A DNA stretch of 64,000 nt from Mammaliicoccus vitulinus (GCF_029024305.1 NZ_CP118974.1:2201069-2265068); one strand, 5' to 3'; numbered from the stretch's first letter, positions 25,080 to 34,123 are shown. Notes: a model not told the origin generated them from the sequence alone. Numbers and translations: made by a program.

Positions 25080-26783
25080 TTAAGTGCCTTTCTTCTTACT
25101 CATCATATAATAAACAACTACAATAATAACTAGCGCAAGTTGTGGTATGAGTGTTTCGTATGTTGGATAAAATCCTACAATGTCTATAAAAGGTAATTTA
25201 TTGATAGCGTGTTGTGACACGATATTCAATATTTGTAATGTATGAATACTTACGCCTAATATTTTAAATGCCAATATAAATATGAATAATGACATTATAA
25301 AGAATAATCGATGTATTGGAATCCATTTTGTTATTTGATTAAAGAATATCGCGATTAACACTAATATAACTGACGCGACAACAATACCTAAAACAAATGA
25401 CCATGTTGATATCTTTCCTACGATTCCTAAATAGAAAATGATTGTTTCAGCACCTTCTCTAAATACGGATAAGAATGCTACTAATCCAAATGTTATGATA
25501 CTGCCTGTGGACATGGCTATATCCATATTTTTATTAATGAAGCTTTGCCATGAATCCAAACTTGATTTAGAGTGCAGCCATATTCCTACGATAATCATCA
25601 AGACGACTGACCCTATACCTACGATACCTTCTGTTAACTCTCTTGTTGCACCTAAGTTATCAAATATTGATTTAAATATAAATGCTAAAACGATACTTAG
25701 CGCGATACCGCTCATACTGCCTATAACAATCCATTTTGATGCTTTTCTTTGTTCTGATTTACGTGTAACTGTTAATAAAGCCATCACAATCAGCAACGCT
25801 TCTACGCCTTCACGTAACAAAATTAATGCTGCATCCCAAAATGTATAACTCGTCTTAGATATGGTTGATTTAATTTCATGATTAATGCTTTCTAAGTGAG
25901 CTTGAATATCGTCTTTATTATCTTGCTCAAGTTGTCCTGCAAATTGTGGGATTTGTTGTTCTATTTTAGTATATAGCGCACCGTTTTTAGTGCTGATTTC
26001 ACTTTCTACGTTTGGCCACGCAATGATAAACTGTTGTAAATCTTGTTTAGCTTTAGCTAAATCATTATTTTTTATATTACGAATCGCCTGATCAAGATGT
26101 TTATTTAAAATATTCACATCTTGGTCACCCGTTTTCACATCTGACTTCTTACCTGCATAATATTCATCTAATGCTTTCTTTAATTGTTCCACTTCTATTT
26201 GTGCGCTTGCAGCATCTACTTTATCTTTAGTTAACGCTATTCTTATAAACATCAATCTTGTTTCAATTTGACCATATCTTCCTATATCTTCTTCACGAAC
26301 AATTGCTTCATTTTTAGTCCAAGTTGCATTTAATTGATTATTGATTGCTTGCGCTTGTTCAAAGTCTTTATCTGTTATAGCTTTAGAAATTTCTTGGATG
26401 AGCGGTTGCATTTCTTTTTGCAATTGATCTCTTTTCTTTTGTTTATCAACAGGGTTCAACACTTTTTCATAATCAATTAAATCTGAAGTAAGTTTATTTA
26501 ACGCTTTCTCTTTATCTTCTGACGACTTACTTTCTTCGACTTTATGAATATCTTCATTTATCGTTTGAACAAGTTTATGATCATTTTGATTCACTTTTTG
26601 CCAGTTGTCTTTAATTTCTTTAAAATGTTGTTTAAATGCTTGTTTGTCTTTCTCTTGTATCGCTGTCTTAGCATCCGTCACACTAATATAAATTTCACTT
26701 AAACTTGTTGTGGCTTTAATCGTTAAAGGTGCAATCAAACAAATGAACATCACAATACTAAAAATGGTTAAATAACGTTTCAC
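25080..26783 (-). CDS. efeU: FTR1-family iron permease (EfeU/FepC)
   Basis: A 567-residue protein. A signal peptide (residues 1-24) is followed by a helical extracellular region of about 300 residues, then seven TM helices of the FTR1/OFeT family with both iron-binding motifs, REGVE and REGAE. It is the membrane pore of the EfeUOB-type system, called FepC in S. aureus, which takes up ferrous iron or iron released from heme. Its start overlaps the efeB 3' end by 26 bp. Confidence 0.85.
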   Translation of the reverse strand: MKRYLTIFSIVMFICLIAPLTIKATTSLSEIYISVTDAKTAIQEKDKQAFKQHFKEIKDNWQKVNQNDHKLVQTINEDIHKVEESKSSEDKEKALNKLTSDLIDYEKVLNPVDKQKKRDQLQKEMQPLIQEISKAITDKDFEQAQAINNQLNATWTKNEAIVREEDIGRYGQIETRLMFIRIALTKDKVDAASAQIEVEQLKKALDEYYAGKKSDVKTGDQDVNILNKHLDQAIRNIKNNDLAKAKQDLQQFIIAWPNVESEISTKNGALYTKIEQQIPQFAGQLEQDNKDDIQAHLESINHEIKSTISKTSYTFWDAALILLREGVEALLIVMALLTVTRKSEQRKASKWIVIGSMSGIALSIVLAFIFKSIFDNLGATRELTEGIVGIGSVVLMIIVGIWLHSKSSLDSWQSFINKNMDIAMSTGSIITFGLVAFLSVFREGAETIIFYLGIVGKISTWSFVLGIVVASVILVLIAIFFNQITKWIPIHRLFFIMSLFIFILAFKILGVSIHTLQILNIVSQHAINKLPFIDIVGFYPTYETLIPQLALVIIVVVYYMMSKKKGT

Positions 26784-27996
26784 CTAAATATCCTCCTTCT
26801 CGGACACCAGGTAAACATAAGAAAATACCTGAACCTCGATGTGTTATATATTCATTCAATTTATCAACTGCACCCATTTTATTTTGGATTTTAATAAATT
26901 GTTCAGGAGATTTTTGAAAAGATAAAAATAATAAACCTGCATCGAATGTTCCTGTTTGTGAATGAATACCATCTGAATAAGAATATGACCTTCTTAATAT
27001 ATTCGTCTTCGATGCTTTTGCTAAACTTACGTGCGACTCTTTTTCAATCAACTTATCGCCATTTTTATCTTTAATATTTGGATCAAACGTATCAAATTCA
27101 TGTTCTTTTCCTATAGGTGCACCAGAGTGACGATATCTACCAAATGTTGCTTCTTGTTCTCCTAAAGCTGTACGGTCCCATGTTTCTAACAACATTTGAA
27201 TTCTTCTCACCACTAAGTAAGCGCCATTTTTAGCCCATCCCTCTTGAATAAACACATACTTATCTAATTCAGACTGATTATGGACATCAGGATTTCCTGT
27301 TCCATCCTTAAAAGAAAATAAATTTCTAGGCGTTTCTATTTTTCCATCTTTCTCTTTAAATGAATTGAAACCTGTTTGACTCCACTTCATTGACACTTCA
27401 CCTTTAGCAACTCGAATTAAATTTCTAATCGCATGAAAATTAACTTGAGGATCATCTGAACAAGCTTGAATACAAATATCGCCACCTGTATAAGCTTTAT
27501 CTAATTGATCTTTAGGAAAATGAGGCAAGTCTTTTAAAAGTTCTGGTTTACGCTTATTCAAACCTACTTTTTCAAAAAATGAAGGACTAATTCCAAAAGT
27601 AAGCGATAAACGGTTAGCATCTAAACCGATTGTTTCTCCTGTATCAGGACTCGGCAACATTTTATTTTTACCGAGCTCTTTTACAAATTCACCATTCATT
27701 AGATGAACACTATAGTTCGTCCAAATTTTAAACATTTCTTTAACTTCAGAAACTGACATCTTGTTAATTGTGAGAACTACAAAATAAACATGTTTTTGTA
27801 CTTCTGTCGTTATACCAGACTGATATTTCCCATAAAAATTGACTTTGTTTTTCACATTTGTTTTGTCTTTAGCAAAGTATTGGGAAGCTAATAAAGTTCC
27901 TCCAACTCCAGTAGAACCTATTAATAATCCTGCTCCCCCAACACCAGCAAGTTTAAGGAAATCTCTTCTGGCTATATAATTGTCTTCATTAGACAT
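26758..27996 (-). CDS. efeB: Dyp-type peroxidase EfeB/FepB (Tat-exported)
   Basis: A 412-residue heme peroxidase. The N-terminus carries a twin-arginine signal (ARRDFLKLAGVGGAGLLIG). Dyp motifs present include GGDICIQACSDDPQ, FKDGTGNPD and FRYGRYRHSG-like text near residue 290. EfeB/FepB oxidises ferrous iron or acts on heme outside the cell. No tatAC genes are seen next to it, although from memory they adjoin fepABC in S. aureus. It starts 6 bp after the efeO frame ends. Confidence 0.88.
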   Translation of the reverse strand: MSNEDNYIARRDFLKLAGVGGAGLLIGSTGVGGTLLASQYFAKDKTNVKNKVNFYGKYQSGITTEVQKHVYFVVLTINKMSVSEVKEMFKIWTNYSVHLMNGEFVKELGKNKMLPSPDTGETIGLDANRLSLTFGISPSFFEKVGLNKRKPELLKDLPHFPKDQLDKAYTGGDICIQACSDDPQVNFHAIRNLIRVAKGEVSMKWSQTGFNSFKEKDGKIETPRNLFSFKDGTGNPDVHNQSELDKYVFIQEGWAKNGAYLVVRRIQMLLETWDRTALGEQEATFGRYRHSGAPIGKEHEFDTFDPNIKDKNGDKLIEKESHVSLAKASKTNILRRSYSYSDGIHSQTGTFDAGLLFLSFQKSPEQFIKIQNKMGAVDKLNEYITHRGSGIFLCLPGVREGGYLGETLFNHF

Positions 27997-28002
27997 GCTT
28001 AA

Positions 28003-28854
28003 TCACTCCGTAATAACTGCCATTTGACTTAATGATTCACCTAATTTATCAACAGCTTCTGAAAGTTTTTTCGTTTCATCTTTAGATAATTTTGTATAAT
28101 CTTCATATCCACCATTTTGAGTTTCATGTTGTGCTAATAGTTTGTTCACATTATCAAATCTTTCTTGAGTAGTCTGAGCAAGCTTTTTATCTTTATCAGA
28201 AACTTTGTCTTTAAAGATTTCGAATATTTTTTCTGCCCCTTCAATGTTTGCTTTGAAATCATATAAGTCAGTATGAGAATAAATTTCTTCTTCACCTGTT
28301 ATTTTTGAGCTTGATACTTCATTTAATAAATCAATTGAACCTTGTAACATTAATTTAGGTGTTACATCGACAGTATCAACTTTAGCTCTTCATTCTTTAG
28401 CATCCTTTAATAATTGATCAGCTACAGGTTCCATATTTTCAGTCGTATTGTCTTCCCATAATGCTTTTTCAATTTTATGATAACCAGACCATTCTTTTTC
28501 TTTATTTTCTTCTTTCATATCAGCTAAACGCGCATCAATTTTCGGATCTAAGTCTCCAAAACTTTCAGCTACAGGTTCTGATCTTTCATAATACATACGT
28601 GCTTTAGGATAAATTTCTTTAGCTTTCTCTATATCATTAGCTTTCACTGCATCAACAAATTTCTCAGTATCTGTTAAGAATTTGTCTAGCTGTTCAGCAG
28701 TGAATGCTTTATATGCTTTAGTTTCTTTAGAAAAATCAACTTTTGTTGTTTCTTTCGTCTCTTTTTTGTCATCAGATGCCTTTTTGTCAGCATTGTTGCC
28801 ACATGCTGTTAAAATTAAAGCACTCGCTAAAAATGTTGTCATTAACTTCTTCAT
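28003..28854 (-). pseudogene. efeO: EfeO/FepA iron-binding lipoprotein with in-frame stop
   Basis: A 283-codon frame interrupted once by TGA at 28390-28392. The first part has a lipoprotein signal (SALILTACGN) and the M75-family HxxE motif in GYHKIEKALW. The second part (KVDTVDVTPKLMLQGSIDLL onwards) continues in the same frame. The stop stands where relatives have Leu, so one change TTA to TGA explains it. As written, only the first 154 residues are made. A sequencing error or rare readthrough cannot be excluded. It heads the efeOBU operon and is preceded by a Fur box. Confidence 0.85.
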
Positions 28855-28872
28855 TAATACACACTTCCTATC

Positions 28873-28893
28873 TAATTGATTATCATTATCATC
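28873..28893. promoter_or_regulatory. Fur box at efeO
   Basis: TTGATTATCATTATCATC matches the Fur consensus and covers the probable transcription start of efeO. Confidence 0.8.
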
Positions 28894-28896
28894 TTT

Positions 28897-28925
28897 AATT
28901 TATTCCTATAATGCGTAATAGTCAA
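28897..28925 (-). promoter_or_regulatory. efeO promoter
   Basis: TTGACT (28920-28925), a 17-bp spacer and TAAATT (28897-28902) on the minus strand, immediately upstream of the Fur box. Confidence 0.6.
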
Positions 28926-29022
28926 TAAAAAAATTATAGAATTTTAAAAAAACATAAAATATAAGGCTTAGATAAGGTGTTAATTGACTATTTTATTTTG
29001 TAAAATGTCTTGTTACTCTTAA

Positions 29023-29041
29023 TTGATAATGATAATCACTT
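29023..29041. promoter_or_regulatory. Second, distal Fur box
   Basis: TTGATAATGATAATCAC is a near-perfect Fur box about 150 bp upstream of the efeO one. No gene starts near it on either strand. Confidence 0.7.
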
Positions 29042-29121
29042 GGAAATGTATGTATATTTTGTTCTTGATGAGACTCAAAAAAATCTGAGAGATAAATAGC
29101 TCTTTTTATATTAAAATCTTA

Positions 29122-29217
29122 CGATTTTGAAAGTGCATGCTTGCCTGGGGGTATGGCTCGAGCCTGTAGTCTCTCACGCATACTATTCCCCCGGGCGTCA
29201 GCACTTTGCAAAATCGT
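29122..29217. repeat. REP-like palindromic element with outer arms
   Basis: This copy shows the full element: outer arms ACGATTTTG/CAAAATCGT, then AAGTGC.../...GCACTT, then the GC-rich inner arms. Confidence 0.85.
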
Positions 29218-29271
29218 GGAGAAATATTCATTTCTATAATATTTTTTCTTTTTTTCTTTTAAGTACATGCT

Positions 29272-29520
29272 CTATGTTGCAAGACTTACCAAACAAGCAA
29301 CATAGAACGCCTGTATGTTGCAAGACTTATCAAACAAGCAACATAGAAGGCTTGAATGTTGCAAGACTTACCAAACAAGCAACATAGAAGGCTTGAATGT
29401 TGCAAGACTTACCAAACAAGCAACATAGAAGGCTTGAATGTTGCAAGACTAGCCAAACAAGCAACATAAAAGCACTGAATGTTGCAAGACTGACCAAACA
29501 AGCAACATAGAAAGACTGTA
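29272..29520. repeat. 41-bp tandem array, GTTGC family, 6 units
   Basis: Six units with period 41 bp, each with the dyad GTTGC-N16-GCAAC. The flank TTCTTTTAAGTACATGCT on the left is shared, in inverted form, with the arrays at 48249 and 53035. A lone fragment of the 51-bp family (ATCGCACGAAG) follows at 29539. Confidence 0.9.
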
Positions 29521-29572
29521 TGTTTTAAAATATGGCCAAATCGCACGAAGTCTCAAAAAACATCATAAAAAA

Positions 29573-29604
29573 AACGCAAATTCTTTTCTTGAAAGAATTT
29601 GCGC
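29573..29604 (-). terminator. Terminator of the PepSY lipoprotein gene
   Basis: CGCAAATTCTTT pairs with AAAGAATTTGCG, followed on the minus strand by a T run. Confidence 0.8.
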
Positions 29605-29618
29605 TCTTATATAACAAT

Positions 29619-30278
29619 TTAGTCTTGTTCTTGTTCAAGTATTTCTTTTGATTTAGCATCAATCTTAAATTCTGTAGTATCTTTATTTCCTTCTTTCAAA
29701 TCAATAGAATAAACGAGTTTGCCATCATCTTCACTTAGTGACCATTCTTTTAAGTCACCTTTTGCTTTATCTTGGGCTACTTTTAATACGTCTTCAAATT
29801 TTGCTACATCAGACAATTTAAACGTTTGATCATTATCATCGTCATCTTCTGTTTCATTTTCTACGTTAGCAACGGATTTATCATCTGCATTAATCAGCAC
29901 TTTGTTCTCATTACTACCATCTACTAATTCTACTTTGTAGCTCCAGTCTCCTGCTTCTTTTTCAAAAGATAAATCTTTCAATTCACCTTTTGCTTCATTT
30001 TGAGCTTCTTTTACTGCTTCTTCCGGAAAGACTTTAACGTCATTCCATTTCACAGTATTAGTTGTCGATTTATTTGCATTTTGATCATCGCTAGTTTGAT
30101 CATCATTTGAATCTTTATCGTTATTGCTGTCATCCATATCATCTTTGTTGTCATCTTGTGTTTTTTGTTCAGTTTTTTCTGCGCCTTTATTGTCTTTTTT
30201 ATCATCGCTATCATCATTACCACACGCTGCTAAAATAAGTCCTGACGCTAATAAAAGTGAAAATATTTTAAATTTCAT
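29619..30278 (-). CDS. PepSY-domain lipoprotein
   Basis: A 219-residue lipoprotein with lipobox LILAACGN (Cys about 18), a long Asp/Asn/Lys-rich linker (residues 20-75) and two PepSY-like repeats of about 65 residues, each with a pattern like FEDVLKVAQDKAKGDLKEW. Such proteins are thought to modulate proteases or bind peptides at the surface, but no target is known. ATG 30278 follows GAGGAGG; the upstream frame extension is not used. It stands alone. Confidence 0.75.
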   Translation of the reverse strand: MKFKIFSLLLASGLILAACGNDDSDDKKDNKGAEKTEQKTQDDNKDDMDDSNNDKDSNDDQTSDDQNANKSTTNTVKWNDVKVFPEEAVKEAQNEAKGELKDLSFEKEAGDWSYKVELVDGSNENKVLINADDKSVANVENETEDDDDNDQTFKLSDVAKFEDVLKVAQDKAKGDLKEWSLSEDDGKLVYSIDLKEGNKDTTEFKIDAKSKEILEQEQD

Positions 30279-30352
30279 AATATTCCTCCTCAACTTTACA
30301 TTCTCTTAATATATAGACATTCCTAAATTTTTCAAACATTTCATTATAAAAT

Positions 30353-30381
30353 TAGACAAAATTGAAATTATTCGTTATTAT
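30353..30381 (+). promoter_or_regulatory. Promoter of the SAM riboswitch transcript
   Basis: TAGACA (30353-30358), a 17-bp spacer and TATTAT (30376-30381), about 20 bp before the aptamer. Confidence 0.55.
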
Positions 30382-30407
30382 AAAAGAACAATAAAATAGC
30401 TCGTAAG

Positions 30408-30505
30408 TCTTATTAAGAGTAGGCGGAGGGAATTGGCCCGATGAAACCTCAGCAACAGGCGTGTGTACTGTGCTAAATCCAACAAGTGTAACTTGAAAGA
30501 TAAGA
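30408..30505 (+). ncRNA. SAM-I (S-box) riboswitch aptamer
   Basis: The S-box core is clear: AAGAGTAGGCGGAGGGAATT, GGCCCGATGAAACCTCAGCA, GTGCTAAATCC, and CTTGAAAGATAAGA. P1 is formed by TCTTAT (30408-30413) and ATAAGA (30500-30505). It binds S-adenosylmethionine and, when bound, favours the terminator that follows. Confidence 0.93.
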
Positions 30506-30514
30506 AGATTCTCT

Positions 30515-30552
30515 AAACAGCTCTTCTTAATCTTAAGATGAGCTGTTTTATT
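30515..30552 (+). terminator. Riboswitch-controlled terminator
   Basis: AAACAGCTC pairs with GAGCTGTTT, followed by TTATT. The competing antiterminator is TAAGAAGA (30501-30508) with TCTTCTTA (30522-30529), which uses the 3' strand of P1. SAM should therefore switch transcription off. Confidence 0.85.
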
Positions 30553-30580
30553 GTAACTAAAACTTTAGGAGGCAATAAAT

Positions 30581-30796
30581 ATGAGAACAAGAGAAGATAT
30601 TTTATCAGAATTAGCAGAGTTAAAAGCACATCCGGCAAAAAGTTATTCAGGTTCAATGTTGAAAACAGCTCAAAAAAATCAACTCATGTCAGAATTAGGC
30701 AGAATTGAAACAGAAGAACATTTTCTCAATGAATCCAATCAGCATAAGTTTCAATTTGATAACTTAGAAATTAATATTAGTATTACTAAAAAATAA
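30581..30796 (+). CDS. Small protein of unknown function under SAM control
   Basis: A 71-residue cytoplasmic protein with no TM helix or cysteine. Residues 4-50 look like one or two amphipathic helices (TREDILSELAELKAHPA, LMSELGRIETEEHFLNE), and the tail is beta-like (FDNLEINISITKK). ATG 30581 follows TAGGAGG. It is the only gene between the SAM riboswitch and a strong terminator, so it is the whole target. I recognise no family. A role in methionine, cysteine or SAM metabolism is implied only by its switch. Confidence 0.8.
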   Translation: MRTREDILSELAELKAHPAKSYSGSMLKTAQKNQLMSELGRIETEEHFLNESNQHKFQFDNLEINISITKK

Positions 30797-30842
30797 TCAC
30801 TAAATAAAGAAACCACACTTTATAAATAAGGTGACTTGCTAA

Positions 30843-30876
30843 GAGGCTGAGACAATCATTTGTCTCAGCCTCAAAT
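30843..30876. terminator. Terminator
   Basis: GAGGCTGAGACAA and TTGTCTCAGCCTC form a perfect 13-bp stem with a 4-nt loop between convergent genes. Confidence 0.85.
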
Positions 30877-30923
30877 TATATTAGCAACAGCAACATCATA
30901 CTTTTTTAAGGCTAGTCACCATT

Positions 30924-31817
30924 TCACTCTGATTCCATAATAATTTGCATTGCTACAAATTTCGCGATTTGATTACCGTTTGCTGCTGCATCTATTAACT
31001 GTGATGCCATGAGATCTTTAGTTTCACCAGCTACAAATAAACCGGGTACTGAAGTTTCTCCTAGTTGTTGTATTTTAATTTTTCCATTTTCATCTCTTTC
31101 TATGTTTAACCCACTTAAAAATTCAAATTCTGTATCCCATTTAACGCCAATTATCGCACCGCTTCTTGAAATGTGTGTGCCATTTTCAAATAAAACTTCA
31201 TTAATTACACCATCTATGTGCTTAAATTCAGTTACTTCACTTTCTATTAATTGTATGTTCTTTTTGTCCATATATGCTTTATCTTCAGCAGTTAACAATG
31301 ATAAATCACGACTACTTATGACGATATCATCTGACCAGTTACTTATAAGTACGGCCATATGTTTCACTTGTCCCGGTTGGACTGCAACGAGCAATGGTTT
31401 ATTTCTTAATTCATAGCCGTCACACCATGGACAATAAAACACTGACTTCCCATAACTCTCTTTTAATCCTTTAATTTCCGGTAATGTTTCTCTCAATCCA
31501 GTACAAATCATAACTTTTTTTGCTATATATTTTCCCTGCTTTGTTTCAACTATAAAGTGATTATTTTCTTTAATAATGTTTGCCACAGTATCATTCACAC
31601 GTGTAACATCTTCGTATTGATCTACATCATGTTCTGCTTTTGCTCTTAATTCTTCTGGCGTTACACCATCTTGTGTTAAAAATGCATGTGATTTTTGTGT
31701 CACTTTATTTCTGGCATTATTATTATCTATGACTAACGTTTTCTTCAATGCTCTTCCTAAAGTTAAAGCACTTGCCAATCCTGCTGGACCTCCACCTATT
31801 ACGATACAATCAAACAT
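30924..31817 (-). CDS. Thioredoxin-reductase-like flavoprotein with CPWC
   Basis: A 297-residue FAD/NAD(P) oxidoreductase. The FAD motif is VIGGGPAGLASALTLGRA, the redox pair is C129-P-W-C132 in FYCPWCDGYE, and the C-terminal FAD motif is PGLFVAGE. The NADP-binding motif expected near residue 150 is weak (LLVAVQPGQ rather than GxGxxG/A), so the electron donor is unclear. ATG 31817 is preferred, 8 bp after AAAGGTGG. The Rrf2 gene lies 70 bp upstream on the same strand and probably regulates it. Confidence 0.75.
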   Translation of the reverse strand: MFDCIVIGGGPAGLASALTLGRALKKTLVIDNNNARNKVTQKSHAFLTQDGVTPEELRAKAEHDVDQYEDVTRVNDTVANIIKENNHFIVETKQGKYIAKKVMICTGLRETLPEIKGLKESYGKSVFYCPWCDGYELRNKPLLVAVQPGQVKHMAVLISNWSDDIVISSRDLSLLTAEDKAYMDKKNIQLIESEVTEFKHIDGVINEVLFENGTHISRSGAIIGVKWDTEFEFLSGLNIERDENGKIKIQQLGETSVPGLFVAGETKDLMASQLIDAAANGNQIAKFVAMQIIMESE

Positions 31818-31887
31818 TTTATACGCCACCTTTTCTCATCTATTATAGAGTTATAATATCTACGATTAGTTTAAAAAAAGATTTAAC

Positions 31888-32268
31888 TTACATTAAATCT
31901 TTTAAAGTTTTATTTTTTAGAGCATTCGTCATTTCATCTTCTGCTGATAATAAAATAGATTGAATTTTACATTCAGGGCCGTGGTTAAAGCTATCTTCAA
32001 GTGTGCTTTGATGTCCATCAATCGCTGTTATAATATCGTAAACAGAAATTTGTTCCCAATTATTCACTAAATAATAGCCACCTTTAGCACCAGATGCTGA
32101 TTTAATAACGCCTGCTTTTACTAATTGCGTTAATATTTTAGATAAATATGTTACAGATATATTTAATACTTCAGATAAACTTTTAACATTGATCGGTTGT
32201 TGCTCTCTTTTAGCAATTAAATATGCCAATGCATGTAGACCATAGTCTGTACCTTTTGAAATTTTCAT
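31888..32268 (-). CDS. Rrf2-family transcriptional regulator
   Basis: A 126-residue winged-helix regulator (DYGLHALAYLI, LNISVTYLSKILTQLVKAGVI, GAKGGYYL). It has a single cysteine, in GPECKIQ, so it lacks the three-Cys cluster of IscR/NsrR iron-sulfur regulators. Thiol-based sensing, as in staphylococcal HypR, is possible but unproven. ATG 32268 follows AAGAGGTG. It is upstream of the CPWC flavoprotein and probably forms an operon with it. Confidence 0.8.
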   Translation of the reverse strand: MKISKGTDYGLHALAYLIAKREQQPINVKSLSEVLNISVTYLSKILTQLVKAGVIKSASGAKGGYYLVNNWEQISVYDIITAIDGHQSTLEDSFNHGPECKIQSILLSAEDEMTNALKNKTLKDLM

Positions 32269-32354
32269 ACGACACCTCTTAATCATAGATATTACAACTC
32301 TATAATAGCACTTATTTAAATTTTGTCTATTCTTTTGTTTAAAAAGGCAAAAAA

Positions 32355-32395
32355 GTAGGACAGAATCTTTTTTAAAATTAGATTACTGTCCCACT
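32355..32395 (-). terminator. ABC exporter gene terminator
   Basis: GTAGGACAG.AATCT pairs with AGATTACTGTCCCAC, followed on the minus strand by a T run, just after the ABC gene stop. Confidence 0.8.
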
Positions 32396-32401
32396 TATTA
32401 T

Positions 32402-34123
32402 TTAAAATTCATCGATTTGTTCAAACTGTGACATATATAAATCTTTATATTTGCCACCTTTATTCATCAATTCATCATGGCTACCCATTTCTTGAATTTG
32501 ACCCTTTTCGACATATACAATTCGATCGACATGTCTAATCGTACTTAATCTGTGCGCAATGATCAGTGATGTTCTTCCTTGTGATAAGTTTTTAAATGCT
32601 GATTGAATTTTATTTTCAGTTTCAACATCTAATGCACTCGTCGCTTCATCTAGAATAATAATTGGTGGATTCTTCAAGAACATTCTCGCAATTGAAATAC
32701 GCTGCTTTTGTCCACCTGATAATTTTGTACCGCGTTCCCCTACGACAGTATCTAATCCTTCCGGTAATTCATCTACAAAAGTTCTTAACTGCGCTTGATC
32801 GACTGCATAATGAACTTCTTGTTCAGTTGCGTCCAAGTTACCATAAATGATGTTATCTCTTAATGTTCCACCGAACAGAAATACATCTTGTTGAACAACA
32901 CCAATTTGTTTTCTTAATGATTCTAATGTATAAGATTTAATATCTTTATCATTAATTTTAATTTTTCCTTGTAACGGGTCATAGAACCTTGGTAATAACG
33001 AACAAATCGTTGTTTTACCTCCCCCGCTTGGTCCTACTAATGCTACTTTTTCGCCTTGCTCAATTTTAATGGATAACTGATTTAAAATTAACTTATCAGA
33101 ATACTTGAAAGATACATTTTCATATTCGATAGTATCAGGTTCCTCTATAAACTCGATGGCATCTTCATCATCTTTAATTTCAGGATCCATATTCACAATT
33201 TCTTTAAAATTTTTGAAACCTGCTATACCTTTAGGGAATAATTCAATAACCATATTAATCGACTCTAAAGGTTTAAATAATAAATTCGTAATCATAATAA
33301 ATGCCACAAAACCACCGTATGTTAAGGAATCATTTAATACAAAGTAACTTCCTAAAATTAAAACGAAAATTAATGTTAATTTTTGAGCAATATGACTAAT
33401 AGATAAGTTCCAAGACATATATGAGTAAGCTTTTAACTTAGTCTCTCTGAAATTATCATTTACTTTTTTAAATCTTGCTAATTCATGTCCTTCATTCGTG
33501 AAAGCTTGTACAAGTCTCATTCCACCAACATTATCAGCTATTAATTCATTAAACCTTGAAACATTACTAAATAAATTTTTAAAAGCACCAGACATTTTTT
33601 GATTAAAGTATATCGTTAACACAAAAATTATTGGCACTACACAGAAAGTAATGAGCGCAAGTTTCACATCTATTGTAAGCATAATAATAAACGAGCCTAC
33701 CAGTGTCATAATCGCAACAAAGACATCTTCTGGTCCATGATGTGCTACTTCACCTATATCCATTAAATCATTTGTTAAGCGACCAATGATTTTACCAGAT
33801 TTTTGGTTATCAAAGAAACCAAAATTCATTTTTTGAATATGTTCATAAAGTTCATTACGAATATCTCTTTCAATATTAGTCCCCAGTTTATGCCCCCAAT
33901 ACGTCACTATGAATTTTAAGACAGATTCAACAGCGTATATGAATAATAACAGAAATACAAAAATGACAATCCAACTCCAATTCTTAGTTGGCAACAACTG
34001 ATCAATAAATATACTCGTAACTAGCGGAAAAGCTAATTCAAGAATACCTACTAAGACAGCAGAACCAAAATCTAAGAAAAACAATCCTTTATAGGGTTTA
34101 TAATATTGGAAGAACACCTTCAT
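32402..34123 (-). CDS. Multidrug/lipid ABC exporter (Sav1866-like)
   Basis: A 573-residue half transporter: six TM helices (residues 1-310) and a C-terminal ATPase with Walker A GPSGGGKTT, Q-loop VVQQDVFLFGGT, signature LSGGQKQR, Walker B PIIILDEATSALD and H-loop IIAHRLSTI. It should act as a homodimer exporting drugs or lipids. ATG 34123 has the ribosome binding site AGGAGG. It is a single gene and no drug specificity can be inferred. Confidence 0.88.
   Translation of the reverse strand: MKVFFQYYKPYKGLFFLDFGSAVLVGILELAFPLVTSIFIDQLLPTKNWSWIVIFVFLLLFIYAVESVLKFIVTYWGHKLGTNIERDIRNELYEHIQKMNFGFFDNQKSGKIIGRLTNDLMDIGEVAHHGPEDVFVAIMTLVGSFIIMLTIDVKLALITFCVVPIIFVLTIYFNQKMSGAFKNLFSNVSRFNELIADNVGGMRLVQAFTNEGHELARFKKVNDNFRETKLKAYSYMSWNLSISHIAQKLTLIFVLILGSYFVLNDSLTYGGFVAFIMITNLLFKPLESINMVIELFPKGIAGFKNFKEIVNMDPEIKDDEDAIEFIEEPDTIEYENVSFKYSDKLILNQLSIKIEQGEKVALVGPSGGGKTTICSLLPRFYDPLQGKIKINDKDIKSYTLESLRKQIGVVQQDVFLFGGTLRDNIIYGNLDATEQEVHYAVDQAQLRTFVDELPEGLDTVVGERGTKLSGGQKQRISIARMFLKNPPIIILDEATSALDVETENKIQSAFKNLSQGRTSLIIAHRLSTIRHVDRIVYVEKGQIQEMGSHDELMNKGGKYKDLYMSQFEQIDEF

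Noticed and set aside
28003-28854. efeO as two genes or as a selenoprotein
   Set aside because: The second part has no start with a ribosome binding site and continues the same frame. No SECIS-like hairpin is evident, and staphylococci are not known to use selenocysteine.
29127-29387. Frame reading through the REP element and GTTGC array (HACLGVWLEPV...)
   Set aside because: The same peptide appears wherever the REP element occurs, on either strand; it is the translation of a repeat, not a conserved protein.
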